Shown in pieces: positions 42,946-52,028 of a stretch of 56,584 nucleotides of DNA (position 1 is the first letter of the stretch; every line of letters starts with the position of its first letter). Position numbers and translations under genes: made by a program. The notes beneath the pieces were generated by a model, which was not told where the DNA came from, made no database searches, and saw only the letters and a program-made list of their open reading frames with translations. Origin of the DNA: Sedimentisphaerales bacterium (lineage in GTDB: Bacteria > Planctomycetota > Phycisphaerae > Sedimentisphaerales > Anaerohalosphaeraceae); the NCBI GenBank assembly GCA_016926155.1, contig JAFGPC010000205.1, positions 1 to 56,584 of the forward strand, in the 5' to 3' direction.

Positions 42946-43164
42946 TTAGTACAACGGCTCGTCGCGCTCGACAGCACGATGGATTAACTGGGTTACGCTG
43001 GATTCGGTAAAGCAGACCTTTTGCCCGACTCGGACACGCTTCAAGCCTTTGGCAATCAGTTCGTGGCGGTGTCGGAACAGAGTACGTTTATGAATCCCTA
43101 ACCGGAACGCCGTCGTCTCCGTATCCAGCAGTCTCTCCGCCCGTGGTGCGTTTGGGTTACTCAT
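42946..43164 (-). CDS. Excisionase-like helix-turn-helix protein
   Basis: A 72-residue protein. RLLDTETTAFRLGIHKRTLF is a MerR/excisionase-type helix-turn-helix, followed by HRHELIAKGLKRVRVGQKVC and FTESSVTQLI, the wing and helix of the family. AGGAACTC precedes the ATG, which overlaps the upstream gene by 8 bases. Without an integrase nearby it may act as an early regulator rather than as an excisionase. Confidence 0.6.
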   Translation of the reverse strand: MSNPNAPRAERLLDTETTAFRLGIHKRTLFRHRHELIAKGLKRVRVGQKVCFTESSVTQLIHRAVERDEPLY

Positions 43165-43363
43165 GAGTTCCTCCGGTTTCTTGTTGACATCCGGCGTCGA
43201 GTTGCTCTAATTTCTGCGTACCTGCCTCAAGGAGGAGAGCAGCCGTCAAACGTCTCAGACTGGGTCTGGTGACTTTATTGGGCCAGTTCCGTCGGGCAAG
43301 GGTGTGCAGAACGTCGAAGACGTCTGGAAAGTCCTTTTGAGTTATGTTGATTGCTGTTGCCAT
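43157..43363 (-). CDS. Small early phage protein
   Basis: A 68-residue protein. The start MATAINITQKDF at 43363 has GGAGTCGG 4 bases upstream. It is helical (FDVLHTLARRNWPNKVTRPS, RRLTAALLLEAG) with mixed charge. It is the first gene after the leftward promoter at 43392-43421, so it is probably expressed first and could be a regulator. No family is recognised. Confidence 0.55.
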   Translation of the reverse strand: MATAINITQKDFPDVFDVLHTLARRNWPNKVTRPSLRRLTAALLLEAGTQKLEQLDAGCQQETGGTHE

Positions 43364-43391
43364 AAAACCGACTCCTATATTTATATAACGC

Positions 43392-43421
43392 ATTATAACT
43401 TTAGTTATATATTTGCGCCAA
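43392..43421 (-). promoter_or_regulatory. Leftward early promoter overlapped by a perfect dyad
   Basis: On the minus strand TTGGCG (43421-43416) and TATAAT (43397-43392) are separated by 18 bases. TATAACT-TT-AGTTATA (43394-43409), a perfect dyad, overlaps the -10 and spacer. A related half-site ATAACTAAATATA lies at 43431-43443. It looks like a repressor operator controlling the phage early operon. Confidence 0.5.
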
Positions 43422-43500
43422 GGAGAAAATATAACTAAATATATATTTTCTTATATAAAGAAATATTGCGTGCTTCTAAGTGCAGGGATAGGCTGTGGTT

Positions 43501-43800
43501 ATGGCAACATCAAAAAATGAAAAAAGTTTGATAGCGCAGGTGGATTTGGGCCTAGCAGATAAGTTCCAGGCCCAGCTTGCCGAGCGAGGGCAGAAACAGA
43601 AGCTGGCTATGTCCGCAGCCATCAAGCTGTGGATTGAGCTACCTGTAGAGATACAGGCTAGGCTTCTGGATCAATCGATGGATTCCAGTGCCTTTATATC
43701 CTTGGTACGGGAGATTGTCGACCAACGTATTCAGGAGGGCCGCAAAGCTGCTCGAGCTCTGCATGGAAGCCATAAGAAAAGGCAAGCTCAAAAGGATTGA
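43501..43800 (+). CDS. Ribbon-helix-helix-like small protein
   Basis: A 99-residue protein (MATSKNEKSLIAQVDLG…). AEVDLG-type strand IAQVDLGLADKFQAQLAERG, then KLAMSAAIKLWIELPVEIQA and a coiled C-terminus rich in Lys/Arg. The strand-helix-helix order suggests a DNA-binding ribbon-helix-helix protein. AGGGATAGG lies about 10 bases before the ATG; a GTG two codons earlier is possible. It is divergent from the phage early genes, so it might be the phage repressor or a host gene. Confidence 0.55.
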   Translation: MATSKNEKSLIAQVDLGLADKFQAQLAERGQKQKLAMSAAIKLWIELPVEIQARLLDQSMDSSAFISLVREIVDQRIQEGRKAARALHGSHKKRQAQKD

Positions 43801-44081
43801 GAGTCTCGGTTTCTTGTGATTTCTGTTCAATACGCTCTTTGATAGTCATGGCAATCGGGTCCATACCATCTCCGTTGGGATCAAAGAGTAGAAGTTGCCT
43901 TGCCCCGGTATCCCCGCAGTGGTTCGTTTGAATCAGGGTGAGCAACTGGGGAGGAATTATAAAGTTGCAGTTTAAGATTGCAATCAGATTTTTTGTCTTT
44001 TTGCATTGAAGATTCGCAGGTACTTGTTTGGCAAGAACTTGCGAGGAGGAAAAACTTTGGGAAAGAAGGATGGTGGTTTTC
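43801..44081. other. Region before cas3, no gene supported
   Basis: A leftward open frame crosses it, but it overlaps both neighbours antisense and has no recognisable features. The rightward sequence just before cas3 contains GAGGAGG (44043). A cas promoter is expected here; none is clear. Confidence 0.3.
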
Positions 44082-46403
44082 ATGCAGGAGTTTTATGCTC
44101 ACACTGATCCGGCCAATCCGGGAAAACTGCCAGAAGATGGGGCTTGCTGGCAGACACTAGAGGACCATCTCGAAAATACCGCACAACTTGCTCGCGATTA
44201 TGCGGAAGGCATCGGGGCGGGTGGCTTGGGGTATATTGCCGGGCTTCTGCATGATTTGGGAAAATATACGCGTGTATTCCAAGACTATCTGAAGCGAAGT
44301 GTGGCTGGCGAAGGAGTGACTCGCGGTGAAGTTATTCATGCCTTGCAAGGCGCAAAGTTTGCGAATGAGGCGATCAATGATTCTGTAATTACTGACATCA
44401 TTTGCAACGTAATCGCGACGCATCACGGAGGCTTGTTCGATAGCATTACCGATGGTCAAAGAACATTGATTTGCAAAACAGACAAAAGCGAAAACAAACT
44501 CCATTACGAGGAGGCAAGAAAGGAATTCAACCCCAGCATCAATGAAGCGGAACTAAAAACAGAAATTTTGAATTTCTGCAACACAAGCCAGTCAAAAGAT
44601 TTAAATCCATTCTTTATGCTGCATTTCCTGACAAAGGCCGTTTATTCCTGTGTAGTAGATGCAGATAGATGCAACAGTGCAGGTTTGGAAATCAACGATA
44701 CGAGACCGGACTGGGTGGAGTTGATTCAACAGTTGGATGCTTATCTGACTTCCTTTACTGAGGACAGCGACATTGACAGAGTTCGAAAGAGTATTTCCGA
44801 ACAATGTCGGGAAGGAGGTGGTCGGCAGCAGGGAATTTACACGCTGTCGGTTCCTACGGGTGGAGGTAAGACGTTGTCGAGCTTAAGGTTTGCCTTGGCA
44901 CATGCCCAAAAGCACAACCTGAAGCGTATTATTTACGTGATTCCTTATCTGTCCATTCTGGATCAAACCGCATCCAAGATGCATGATGTTTTTGCTGATG
45001 ATAGCGGCGAATTAATTTTGGAGCATCATTCCAATATTGAATTGCCGGAAAACGATGATGACGAGGTGCAGTATCGACTGTTGACTTCCCGTTGGGACAG
45101 CCCGATTGTTTTGACCACAATGGTGCAGTTTCTTGAGACGGTTTACAGCAATCGGGCATCAAAACTACGAAAATTTCACAACATGTCGGAGTCTGTTTTG
45201 ATTTTTGATGAAATTCAGGCTTTGCCGATAAAATGCGTCCACCTGTTCAATGAGGTAGCCAATTTTCTGCACACTTTTGGAAAATCAACCATTTTGCTTT
45301 GTACCGCAACGCAGCCGCATCTTCACAAGACCGAGCGTCCGGTACGATTGTCTGACAATCCAGATATCGTCAATATTACGTCGGATGATCTGAAAATATT
45401 TGAGAGGGTCTCTATTGAAGATAAAACTCAATCTGAAATGGATCATGAGCAAATCGCGGAGTTGGTTAAAAATCAAATCGAACAAGACAAAAGCACATTG
45501 GTCATTCTGAACACCAAAGGTGACGCCCGTCAGGTATATGAGCAATGCAAGAAGATTGAATGCGAGAAGGCTTTTTTAACAACGGACCTTTGTCCGGCAC
45601 ACCGACTGAGTATCCTTGATCGTTTGCGGGATAATCTCAAACCAGAAACTAGAAAGTTGACCTTGTGCGTCAGTACACAGCTTATCGAGGTTGGCGTGGA
45701 TGTATCGTTTGACTGTGTAATTCGCGCACAAGCGGGTATGGATAGCATTATTCAGGCCGCGGGACGCTGCAATCGCAATAGAGAAAACGCGACGCCTCAA
45801 TCGGTTTTTGTCGTCAACATACAGGATGAAAAACTTGCATACCTCCCAGAAATTCAAGAAGGGAAATCCGTTACGGAAAGAGTGTTTCATGAAAATCAAA
45901 ATAGCAACCTGTTAAGCGAAAAGGTGATTAGCCAGTTTTATGATTATTATTTTTACGCACAGAAGAACAAAATGGACTATAGCGTGCATGACGGACATAC
46001 AACTATATATAGCTTGCTCAATGACAATCCGTTAGGAACAGCGGCTTACCAAAACAGGAACAACAAGAACTACACAGGCTTGCCGTGTGCCTTTCAAACA
46101 GCGGCGGAGGCTTTTTCCGTCATTGACGGTTCCCAAGTCGGAGTAGTTGTTCCCTATGGGGACGCTTTGAAACTCATTAATAAGTTTGAGAATGATTATA
46201 GTCCGAAAGATAAAATGCGGATAATGAAGCAATTACAGAAGTACACGGTATCCGTTTATTCCGACGTGTTGATAAAACTCGATTATTCTGAACGAGCAAT
46301 TGAAAGGATTGACGACACATTCTACTTGCTGAGTCCAGATTACTATGACGCAAAAGAATATGGTTTAAGGCGTGAGGCGATGTTTTCACTATTAAATGCA
46401 TGA
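44082..46403 (+). CDS. cas3: Cas3, HD nuclease-helicase, type I-C
   Basis: A 773-residue protein. The start MQEFYAHTDPANPGK at 44082 fits homologues; the frame runs 18 codons further upstream. The N-terminal HD domain has LEDHLENTA, GLLHDLGKY (near residue 65) and ATHHGG (near 110). The helicase part has VPTGGGKTLSSLRFAL (Walker A, near 255), LIFDEIQALP (DExH box), LCTATQPHL and, C-terminal, STQLIEVGVDVSFDCVIR and QAAGRCNRN. After Cascade recognises a target, Cas3 unwinds and degrades the DNA. It heads the cas operon. Length is normal, and all motifs are present. Confidence 0.95.
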   Translation: MQEFYAHTDPANPGKLPEDGACWQTLEDHLENTAQLARDYAEGIGAGGLGYIAGLLHDLGKYTRVFQDYLKRSVAGEGVTRGEVIHALQGAKFANEAINDSVITDIICNVIATHHGGLFDSITDGQRTLICKTDKSENKLHYEEARKEFNPSINEAELKTEILNFCNTSQSKDLNPFFMLHFLTKAVYSCVVDADRCNSAGLEINDTRPDWVELIQQLDAYLTSFTEDSDIDRVRKSISEQCREGGGRQQGIYTLSVPTGGGKTLSSLRFALAHAQKHNLKRIIYVIPYLSILDQTASKMHDVFADDSGELILEHHSNIELPENDDDEVQYRLLTSRWDSPIVLTTMVQFLETVYSNRASKLRKFHNMSESVLIFDEIQALPIKCVHLFNEVANFLHTFGKSTILLCTATQPHLHKTERPVRLSDNPDIVNITSDDLKIFERVSIEDKTQSEMDHEQIAELVKNQIEQDKSTLVILNTKGDARQVYEQCKKIECEKAFLTTDLCPAHRLSILDRLRDNLKPETRKLTLCVSTQLIEVGVDVSFDCVIRAQAGMDSIIQAAGRCNRNRENATPQSVFVVNIQDEKLAYLPEIQEGKSVTERVFHENQNSNLLSEKVISQFYDYYFYAQKNKMDYSVHDGHTTIYSLLNDNPLGTAAYQNRNNKNYTGLPCAFQTAAEAFSVIDGSQVGVVVPYGDALKLINKFENDYSPKDKMRIMKQLQKYTVSVYSDVLIKLDYSERAIERIDDTFYLLSPDYYDAKEYGLRREAMFSLLNA

Positions 46404-46420
46404 TTAAAGGCAGGTGTTAA

Positions 46421-47200
46421 ATGGACAAAAAAAGAAACTCCGTTGAATTCAAGATCACGGGACGATATGCCTTATTTTCTGATCCCGTTACGCGTGTGGG
46501 CGGTGAGAAATTCTCCTATCAGGTCCCAACTTATCAGTCACTTAAAGGCATTCTCGAAAGTGTCTACTGGAAACCAACCTTGATTTGGTATATCGACGCT
46601 GTTCGAGTGGTAAATAAAATTCAGACTGAATCTAAAGGGATTAAAACACTGCAAATGGATGGAATTTATCCAAGCCAAAAAAATCCCAAGAAAAAGGAGG
46701 CTGCAACAACTGATCTCTCCTATTACACCTACTTGCGGGATGTGGAGTACCAGGTTCTTGCCCATTTTGATTGGAATTACCAACGAAAGAATCTCGAGGA
46801 TGATCGCGACGAAAACAAGCATCACAACATTGCCAAGCGTAGTATTAACAAGGGGGGGCGTCGTGACATCTTTCTTGGAGCTCGGGAATGTCAGGGTTAT
46901 GTCGAAGAATGTGTTTTCGGTGAAGGAGAGGGTTTTTACGATCAATATGGAGATCTGGACTTGGGCGTTATGTTTCACGGATACGACTATCCCGATGAAA
47001 CGGGAGAAGATGAGCTTGTCGTTCGCTTATGGCGAGCCAAGATGAAAGACGGCATCATCGAATTTCCGGCGCCAAAGGATTGTGATCATTCCTTGCGGCG
47101 ATTTATTCGTAAAATGACGGCAAAAGAATTCGAGAACAACCTAAACTTCACGCTCATCGACAACGACTCCAGCGTGGCGGATTTGGTGAAGGAGAATTGA
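46421..47200 (+). CDS. cas5c: Cas5c (Cas5d), crRNA-processing endoribonuclease, type I-C
   Basis: A 259-residue RAMP protein. In type I-C, Cas5 replaces Cas6 and cuts the repeat hairpin. Visible are FKITGRYALFSDPVTRVGGE at the N-terminus, VPTYQSLKGILESVYWKPT, and ENKHHNIAKRSINKGGRRD near residue 130, with the His pair and Lys/Arg expected near the active site. FLGARECQGYVEECVFGEG is the typical glycine-rich region. 17 bases separate it from cas3. Confidence 0.95.
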   Translation: MDKKRNSVEFKITGRYALFSDPVTRVGGEKFSYQVPTYQSLKGILESVYWKPTLIWYIDAVRVVNKIQTESKGIKTLQMDGIYPSQKNPKKKEAATTDLSYYTYLRDVEYQVLAHFDWNYQRKNLEDDRDENKHHNIAKRSINKGGRRDIFLGARECQGYVEECVFGEGEGFYDQYGDLDLGVMFHGYDYPDETGEDELVVRLWRAKMKDGIIEFPAPKDCDHSLRRFIRKMTAKEFENNLNFTLIDNDSSVADLVKEN

Positions 47201-47201
47201 A

Positions 47202-49205
47202 ATGGGATTCTGGCAGCATCTAGCGGACAGCTATGATAGAAACGCCGATGCATTGAAGAAAACGTATCCGCTTTCGACAACCTCCATCTCAAATAATACA
47301 GATATGATTGCCGTGATCGTTATTGACAATAACGGTAATTTCATCCGTTTTGAAAAGATGGACAAGAAGTCTTCCGGAAACAAAAAGGGGCTGGGTAATC
47401 CCCTCGTCAATATTACGATTCCTGTGACGGAAGAGAGCATGGGGCGTTCAAGCGGTATCGCACCACACCCAGTTTTTGACCAATATGAATATCTGAAAGG
47501 CAGTGGAAAAAAGTTTATTTCTTATTGTACACAACTGAAAGAGTTTGCGGAATCATCATTCGCAACCAAACAGCTTATGGCGATTTCTCAATATATTGCC
47601 AAACAAACCGTTGCTGTTGATTTGTCCGAAAATGGCTTGAAAGATAAAACATACATTGTTTTTCAGGTTGAAATACCGGGAAATCCGCAATCAAAAGTAT
47701 GGGAAGATGAGACATTCTTCAAAGCATGGCACCAATATTATCTATATGTAAAGAATCAGCGGGCTTATACAAAGAGAATGGCTAAAAAAGAATTGGCCGA
47801 AAATAAGAAATTGCCATCACCCGAGAAGAAACGCCTGAAAGAGCTTGCAAAGATGAAAGATATGATATCGGTGGACTATATTACTGGGGTTGAACAACCA
47901 ACAGCTATATATCATCCCAAAAAAATCTCGAATGCATCGGCAAATTCAAAGCTTGTTTCCGATAACGACAAAACGAATTACACGTTTCGAGGGAAATTCA
48001 GCGAATCATCAGAAGCCGTATCCATCGGCTATGAAACCACTCAAAAAGCGCATCAGTTTTTACGGTATCTCATCAATGATCAGAAAATTTACTGCGGCGA
48101 ACAAATTATTATATCTTTCACGGTAGGTTCAATGGAAAAAGTTTTGCCGCCACCTATAGAAGAAAAGAGCATTTGGAGCATTTTGCAGGAATCTGCGCCG
48201 CAAACAGAGAACGATATACAGATTCGTCTTCGTGCCGAAACGGGCTTTGATTATGCCGATGCTCTGAGGAAATCACTCGCTGGTTTTGGATACAAACAGA
48301 CATTGGGGCAACATGCCAGAACATTAGTGGTAGTATTGGATGCAGCAACAACAGGACGGTTGTCCATCACTTTTTACCGTGAATTGGATCGAACTGAATA
48401 CCTCGAAAAAATAGCCAACTGGCATGATCGGTGTAAATGGCATCAAAAATTCTGGGACAAGGAAAACGAAAAGTATATCCCTTATACCGGAGCCCCGTCC
48501 GTTGATAAAATCATTGAAGCCGTTCACGGCAAAGCCCGCAGCAGAAAGGACGAGGGCTACACAAAAATCAAGAAAGCAGCTCGGGAACGGTTACTTCGCT
48601 GTATATTTGACGGTGCGCTACTGCCAATAGATTTTATGGTGTCGGCAGTTCGACGGTCTTCCAATCCATTGGGAATTACAAAAAATGGAGTATTTGACCG
48701 CAATAATTTTGAACAGGTTGTATCAACAGCATGTGCCTTGATACGCAAGTATTATCAACAGACTGGAAAAGAGGACTACAAAATGAGTATTGAATTCAAC
48801 AGAACAGATCGCGATTACCTTTACGGTAGGTTGCTCGGCGCTGCGGATAAACTGGAGGAATACGCGCTCTACAAAATGGGTAACAAACGTATTGTTACTG
48901 CTGCCATCCGGCATATGCAAGCCTTTGCCCAGCGACCGTTCAGAACATGGCAAACAATACATAGTTGCCTTAATCCTTATATCCAGAAAGTGAAAGAAGG
49001 GTTTGCGTTTAATGAAATTCAAGCGATCAAAGATATGTTCAAGTCTGGCGACTATGAAACAGATACGCCGTTGAACGGTTCGTATCTGATAGGGTATTAT
49101 CACGAACGAGCGTATATAGACAACCTTGTTACGGCTGCTTCTAATAAAAGTATAAATAAATCTTCACATATCAACGAGAAGGAGAATGGCAATGACGGAC
49201 AATAA
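47202..49205 (+). CDS. cas8c: Cas8c (Csd1), large subunit of type I-C Cascade
   Basis: A 667-residue protein starting MGFWQHLADSYDRNADAL, one base after the cas5 stop, with AAGGAG upstream. NTDMIAVIVIDNNGNFIRFE and the C-terminal part LYGRLLGAADKLEEYALYK, RPFRTWQTIHSCLNPYIQKV and GSYLIGYYHERAYIDN are typical of Csd1. Cas8c recognises the PAM (5'-TTC-type in many I-C systems) and recruits Cas3. The C-terminal part may also be made separately as Cas11c from an internal start, e.g. MSIEFNRTDRDYLYG at 48783; this is known for I-C and is plausible here. Confidence 0.93.
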   Translation: MGFWQHLADSYDRNADALKKTYPLSTTSISNNTDMIAVIVIDNNGNFIRFEKMDKKSSGNKKGLGNPLVNITIPVTEESMGRSSGIAPHPVFDQYEYLKGSGKKFISYCTQLKEFAESSFATKQLMAISQYIAKQTVAVDLSENGLKDKTYIVFQVEIPGNPQSKVWEDETFFKAWHQYYLYVKNQRAYTKRMAKKELAENKKLPSPEKKRLKELAKMKDMISVDYITGVEQPTAIYHPKKISNASANSKLVSDNDKTNYTFRGKFSESSEAVSIGYETTQKAHQFLRYLINDQKIYCGEQIIISFTVGSMEKVLPPPIEEKSIWSILQESAPQTENDIQIRLRAETGFDYADALRKSLAGFGYKQTLGQHARTLVVVLDAATTGRLSITFYRELDRTEYLEKIANWHDRCKWHQKFWDKENEKYIPYTGAPSVDKIIEAVHGKARSRKDEGYTKIKKAARERLLRCIFDGALLPIDFMVSAVRRSSNPLGITKNGVFDRNNFEQVVSTACALIRKYYQQTGKEDYKMSIEFNRTDRDYLYGRLLGAADKLEEYALYKMGNKRIVTAAIRHMQAFAQRPFRTWQTIHSCLNPYIQKVKEGFAFNEIQAIKDMFKSGDYETDTPLNGSYLIGYYHERAYIDNLVTAASNKSINKSSHINEKENGNDGQ

Positions 49206-50019
49206 ATCTCTCACAAACAAAATTGATTTTGCAGTGATTATTTCTGTGAGACGGGCAAACCCAAACGGAGACCCACTGAACGGAAATCGTCCTCGCCAAA
49301 CTTACGATGGTTATGGTGAAATATCTGATGTTTGTCTCAAACGCAAAATCCGTAATCGGCTGCAGGATATGGGCGAATCTATCTTTGTCCAATCGGACGA
49401 TAATCGGGTCGATGAGCATCGTTCCTTAAAGAGCCGTTTTGATGCAGCTAAAATTCCTACTAAGGAAATAAGAGAGATATCCTGCAAAAAATGGTTTGAT
49501 GTTCGTGCGTTTGGTCAAGTCTTTGCATTCGGAAAAAATGAGGGAGCTGATGCAGTTTCCGTTGGAATTCGCGGCCCTGTAACTATCCAGAGTGCATTCA
49601 GCATTGAGCCGATTACACCAGATAGCCTGCAAATTGTCAAAAGTGTCAATCTTGAAACCAATGAGAAAGAGCCAGATAAGAAAGGCTCCGATACAATGGG
49701 AATGAAACATCGTGTTGATAAAGGGCTCTATGCTGCATACGGTGCTATCAACACACAACTTGCAAGTAAAACAGGTTTTACGGACAATGACGCCGAACAA
49801 ATCAAAAAAGCCCTTCAATCGCTATTCGTCAATGACGTATCTTCCGCTCGCCCGGAAGGAAGCATGGAAGTGGTGAAGGTAATATGGTGGAAGCATAACA
49901 GTCCTTGCGGTCAGTATTCCTCTGCAAAAGTGCATAGAAGTCTAAAGGTTGGCAAAGATGGAAATATTGACATTGACAATCTGGAAGGTTTGTCCCCTGA
50001 AGTTATTAATGGCCTTTAA
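49192..50019 (+). CDS. cas7c: Cas7c (Csd2), backbone of type I-C Cascade
   Basis: A 275-residue protein. The start MTDNKSLTNKIDF at 49192 has AAGGAG 7 bases upstream; ATG 49186 is too close to it. The gene overlaps cas8c by 14 bases. DFAVIISVRRANPNGDPLNG (cited in part) and VCLKRKIRNRLQD are the hallmark Csd2 N-terminus. WFDVRAFGQVFAF and VGIRGPVTIQSAFSIEPI follow. It binds the spacer part of the crRNA in several copies. Confidence 0.95.
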   Translation: MTDNKSLTNKIDFAVIISVRRANPNGDPLNGNRPRQTYDGYGEISDVCLKRKIRNRLQDMGESIFVQSDDNRVDEHRSLKSRFDAAKIPTKEIREISCKKWFDVRAFGQVFAFGKNEGADAVSVGIRGPVTIQSAFSIEPITPDSLQIVKSVNLETNEKEPDKKGSDTMGMKHRVDKGLYAAYGAINTQLASKTGFTDNDAEQIKKALQSLFVNDVSSARPEGSMEVVKVIWWKHNSPCGQYSSAKVHRSLKVGKDGNIDIDNLEGLSPEVINGL

Positions 50020-50693
50020 TGCTCACTGAAGATCAGCTTATCCCGATATCGGCTTTGCAGCACTATGTGTTCTGTCCGAGACAATGCGGATTGATTCATC
50101 TGGAACAGTTTTGGTCGGAGAATCGGTTCACCGCAGAGGGGAGACAATTGCACGAGCGTGTGCATGAAGCCGATAAAGAAAACCGTCCTGGCGTGCGGAT
50201 CGTCAGAGGCCTGCCCATCCGGTCCTATCGGCTGGGATTGGTCGGCCAGGCGGATGTTGTGGAGTTTCACCTGGCTGACCAGGGCATCCCGCTGTCCGAA
50301 GCCGATGGCTTGTGGCAGCCTTTTCCTGTCGAATACAAACGAGGCAAGCCGAAGTTGGGTAAGTGTGATCAGGTGCAGCTTTGCGCCCAGGCGATCTGTC
50401 TCGAAGAGATGCTAAATACGGATGTGCCCAATGGGGCGTTTTTCTACGGCAAGCCGAGACGCAGGACCGAAGTGGAATTTACCAAAGACCTGAGAAACTA
50501 TACCGAAGAGATCGCCCGCCAAATACACCTGTTGCTCGATCAAAAACGCACGCCGACAGCCGCCTATTCTAAAAAGTGCAATAGCTGCTCTTTATACGAA
50601 CGATGCCTTCCGAAGACAACGGGGATCAAAAAGAAAATCGATCTCTATCTGGCAAAAGCATTCGAGGAATCTTTGGGGGAAGACGATTCATGA
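50019..50693 (+). CDS. cas4: Cas4, PAM-selecting exonuclease
   Basis: A 224-residue protein. FCPRQCGLIHLEQ (Cys19, Cys23) and CNSCSLYERCLP near residue 190 supply four Cys for a 4Fe-4S cluster. RecB-type nuclease motifs: GQADVVEF, FPVEYKRGKPK, and QLCAQAICLEE (QxxxY-like position). It trims prespacers and checks the PAM during spacer acquisition. ATG overlaps the cas7 stop (TAATG), and its own stop overlaps cas1. GC content rises here relative to cas3-cas7. Confidence 0.95.
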   Translation: MLTEDQLIPISALQHYVFCPRQCGLIHLEQFWSENRFTAEGRQLHERVHEADKENRPGVRIVRGLPIRSYRLGLVGQADVVEFHLADQGIPLSEADGLWQPFPVEYKRGKPKLGKCDQVQLCAQAICLEEMLNTDVPNGAFFYGKPRRRTEVEFTKDLRNYTEEIARQIHLLLDQKRTPTAAYSKKCNSCSLYERCLPKTTGIKKKIDLYLAKAFEESLGEDDS

Positions 50694-51721
50694 AGCAATT
50701 GCTCAACACGCTGTTTGTCACTACGCAGGGAGCCTACCTGTCAAAAAAAGGAGACACGGTGGAGGTCCGTCATGAGCAGGAGACCAAGTTACGGGTGCCG
50801 ATTCACAATCTGGGATCTATAGTCTGTTTCGGCAACATCACATGCAGCCCATTTTTGATGGGACTTTGCGGCGAGCGGAATGTGACCGTTTCCTTCCTGA
50901 CGGAGAGAGGGCGATTTCTGGCTAGGGTACATGGACCTGTCAATGGGAATGTACTTCTTCGCAAGGAACAATACCGAAGATCGGACAACGAGGTCCAGGT
51001 TGCCTCTATGGCCAGAGTATTCGTCCTGGCCAAGATCGCCAATACCCGTATTGTTCTGCAAAGGAGCCTTCGTGACCGACCGGACACAACGGATGGTACC
51101 GAAGTACAGAAGGTTGTCGATGCTCTGGCTGGTTGTCTTGAGGGGTTGAAGAATAAAGTAGATGCAAACACGGCTCGAGGAATTGAAGGCCGGGCAGCGA
51201 ATCTCTACTTTTCGGTGTTCGACCATTTGATTACCTCCGAGAAAGAATCTTTCTATTTCAAAGGACGGTCCAGACGGCCACCCACCGATAACATGAACGC
51301 CTTGTTGTCCTTCCTTTACACGCTATTGGTACATGATATTACGTCCGCTTTGGAAGGAGTGGGCCTTGATCCGGCTGTAGGTTTTTTGCATCGGGACCGG
51401 CCTGGACGGCCCAGTTTTGCCCTCGATTTGATGGAAGAGCTACGCGCATATCTGGCGGATCGTCTGGCCTTGTCCCTGGTCAATCGCCAGCAGGTCAAGC
51501 CGGGAGGATTTCAGAAAACCGAATCAGGGGCTGTCACCATGGATGATCCGACACGGAAGGAGGTTCTTATGGCGTGGCAGAAACGCAAACAGGAGACAAT
51601 TACGCATCCATTTCTGCAGGAAAAGATCGAGATTGGGCTTCTACCCCATATCCAGGCCATGCTTGTGGCTCGTTACTTGCGGGGGGATCTCGACGGCTAT
51701 CCACCATTCCTGTGGCGATAA
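50690..51721 (+). CDS. cas1: Cas1, spacer integrase
   Basis: A 343-residue protein starting MKQLLNTLFVTTQGAYLSKK (ATGA overlap with cas4). Catalytic region: GIEGRAANLYFSVFDHL with Glu near residue 165, then LHRDRPGRPSFALDLMEE with the conserved His and acidic residues near 230-245. It forms the integration complex with Cas2. Full length, all key residues present, so acquisition may be active. Confidence 0.96.
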   Translation: MKQLLNTLFVTTQGAYLSKKGDTVEVRHEQETKLRVPIHNLGSIVCFGNITCSPFLMGLCGERNVTVSFLTERGRFLARVHGPVNGNVLLRKEQYRRSDNEVQVASMARVFVLAKIANTRIVLQRSLRDRPDTTDGTEVQKVVDALAGCLEGLKNKVDANTARGIEGRAANLYFSVFDHLITSEKESFYFKGRSRRPPTDNMNALLSFLYTLLVHDITSALEGVGLDPAVGFLHRDRPGRPSFALDLMEELRAYLADRLALSLVNRQQVKPGGFQKTESGAVTMDDPTRKEVLMAWQKRKQETITHPFLQEKIEIGLLPHIQAMLVARYLRGDLDGYPPFLWR

Positions 51722-51737
51722 GAAACGGAGAATTACG

Positions 51738-52028
51738 ATGATGGTATTGGTGGCATATGATGTGAATACAGAAAGCCCAGAAGGACAACGGCGTCTGCGT
51801 CATGTTGCTAAACTTTGTGAAAATCGGGGCCAGCGTGTGCAGAACTCGGTATTCGAATGTCTGATAGATCCTGCTCAATGGGTAGAACTTCGAGGTAATC
51901 TGATTGGTGTGATCAATCAGGAACGAGACAGCCTTCGATTTTACTTTTTAGGGAAGAACTGGAAAAAACGGGTGGAGCATGTAGGAGCAAAGCCATCCTA
52001 TGATCCACAAGGTCCACTGATCGCATAA
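51738..52028 (+). CDS. cas2: Cas2, integration-complex subunit
   Basis: A 96-residue protein. MMVLVAYDVNTESPEGQRRL has the ferredoxin-like first strand with Asp8; RVQNSVFECLIDPAQW and RFYFLGKNW complete the core. GGAG is 7 bases before the ATG at 51738. Last gene of the operon, followed by the leader and the array. Confidence 0.95.
   Translation: MMVLVAYDVNTESPEGQRRLRHVAKLCENRGQRVQNSVFECLIDPAQWVELRGNLIGVINQERDSLRFYFLGKNWKKRVEHVGAKPSYDPQGPLIA

Larger units (their letters stand above)
7405..43393 (-). mobile_element. Siphovirus-type prophage, probably without a working integrase
   Basis: A nearly continuous minus-strand array of phage genes: SSB, recombinase, replication, terminase, portal, capsid, tail tube, tape measure, tail tip and fibres. 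The right edge is set by the divergent control region at 43.36-43.50 kb, next to the CRISPR locus. The left edge is set by the convergent pentapeptide gene or, if the att scar belongs to it, by 6947. Neither end shows a verified direct repeat. Gene order is lambda/HK97-like. Host genes resume at 44 kb. Confidence 0.8.

Noticed and set aside
42859-42946. A second functional tRNA
   Set aside because: Only the T-arm and a variable-arm-like hairpin are present; no 5' acceptor strand or anticodon arm can be drawn.
43694-44083. A 129-codon leftward frame before cas3
   Set aside because: Antisense to the ends of two supported genes, no motif, no start signal.
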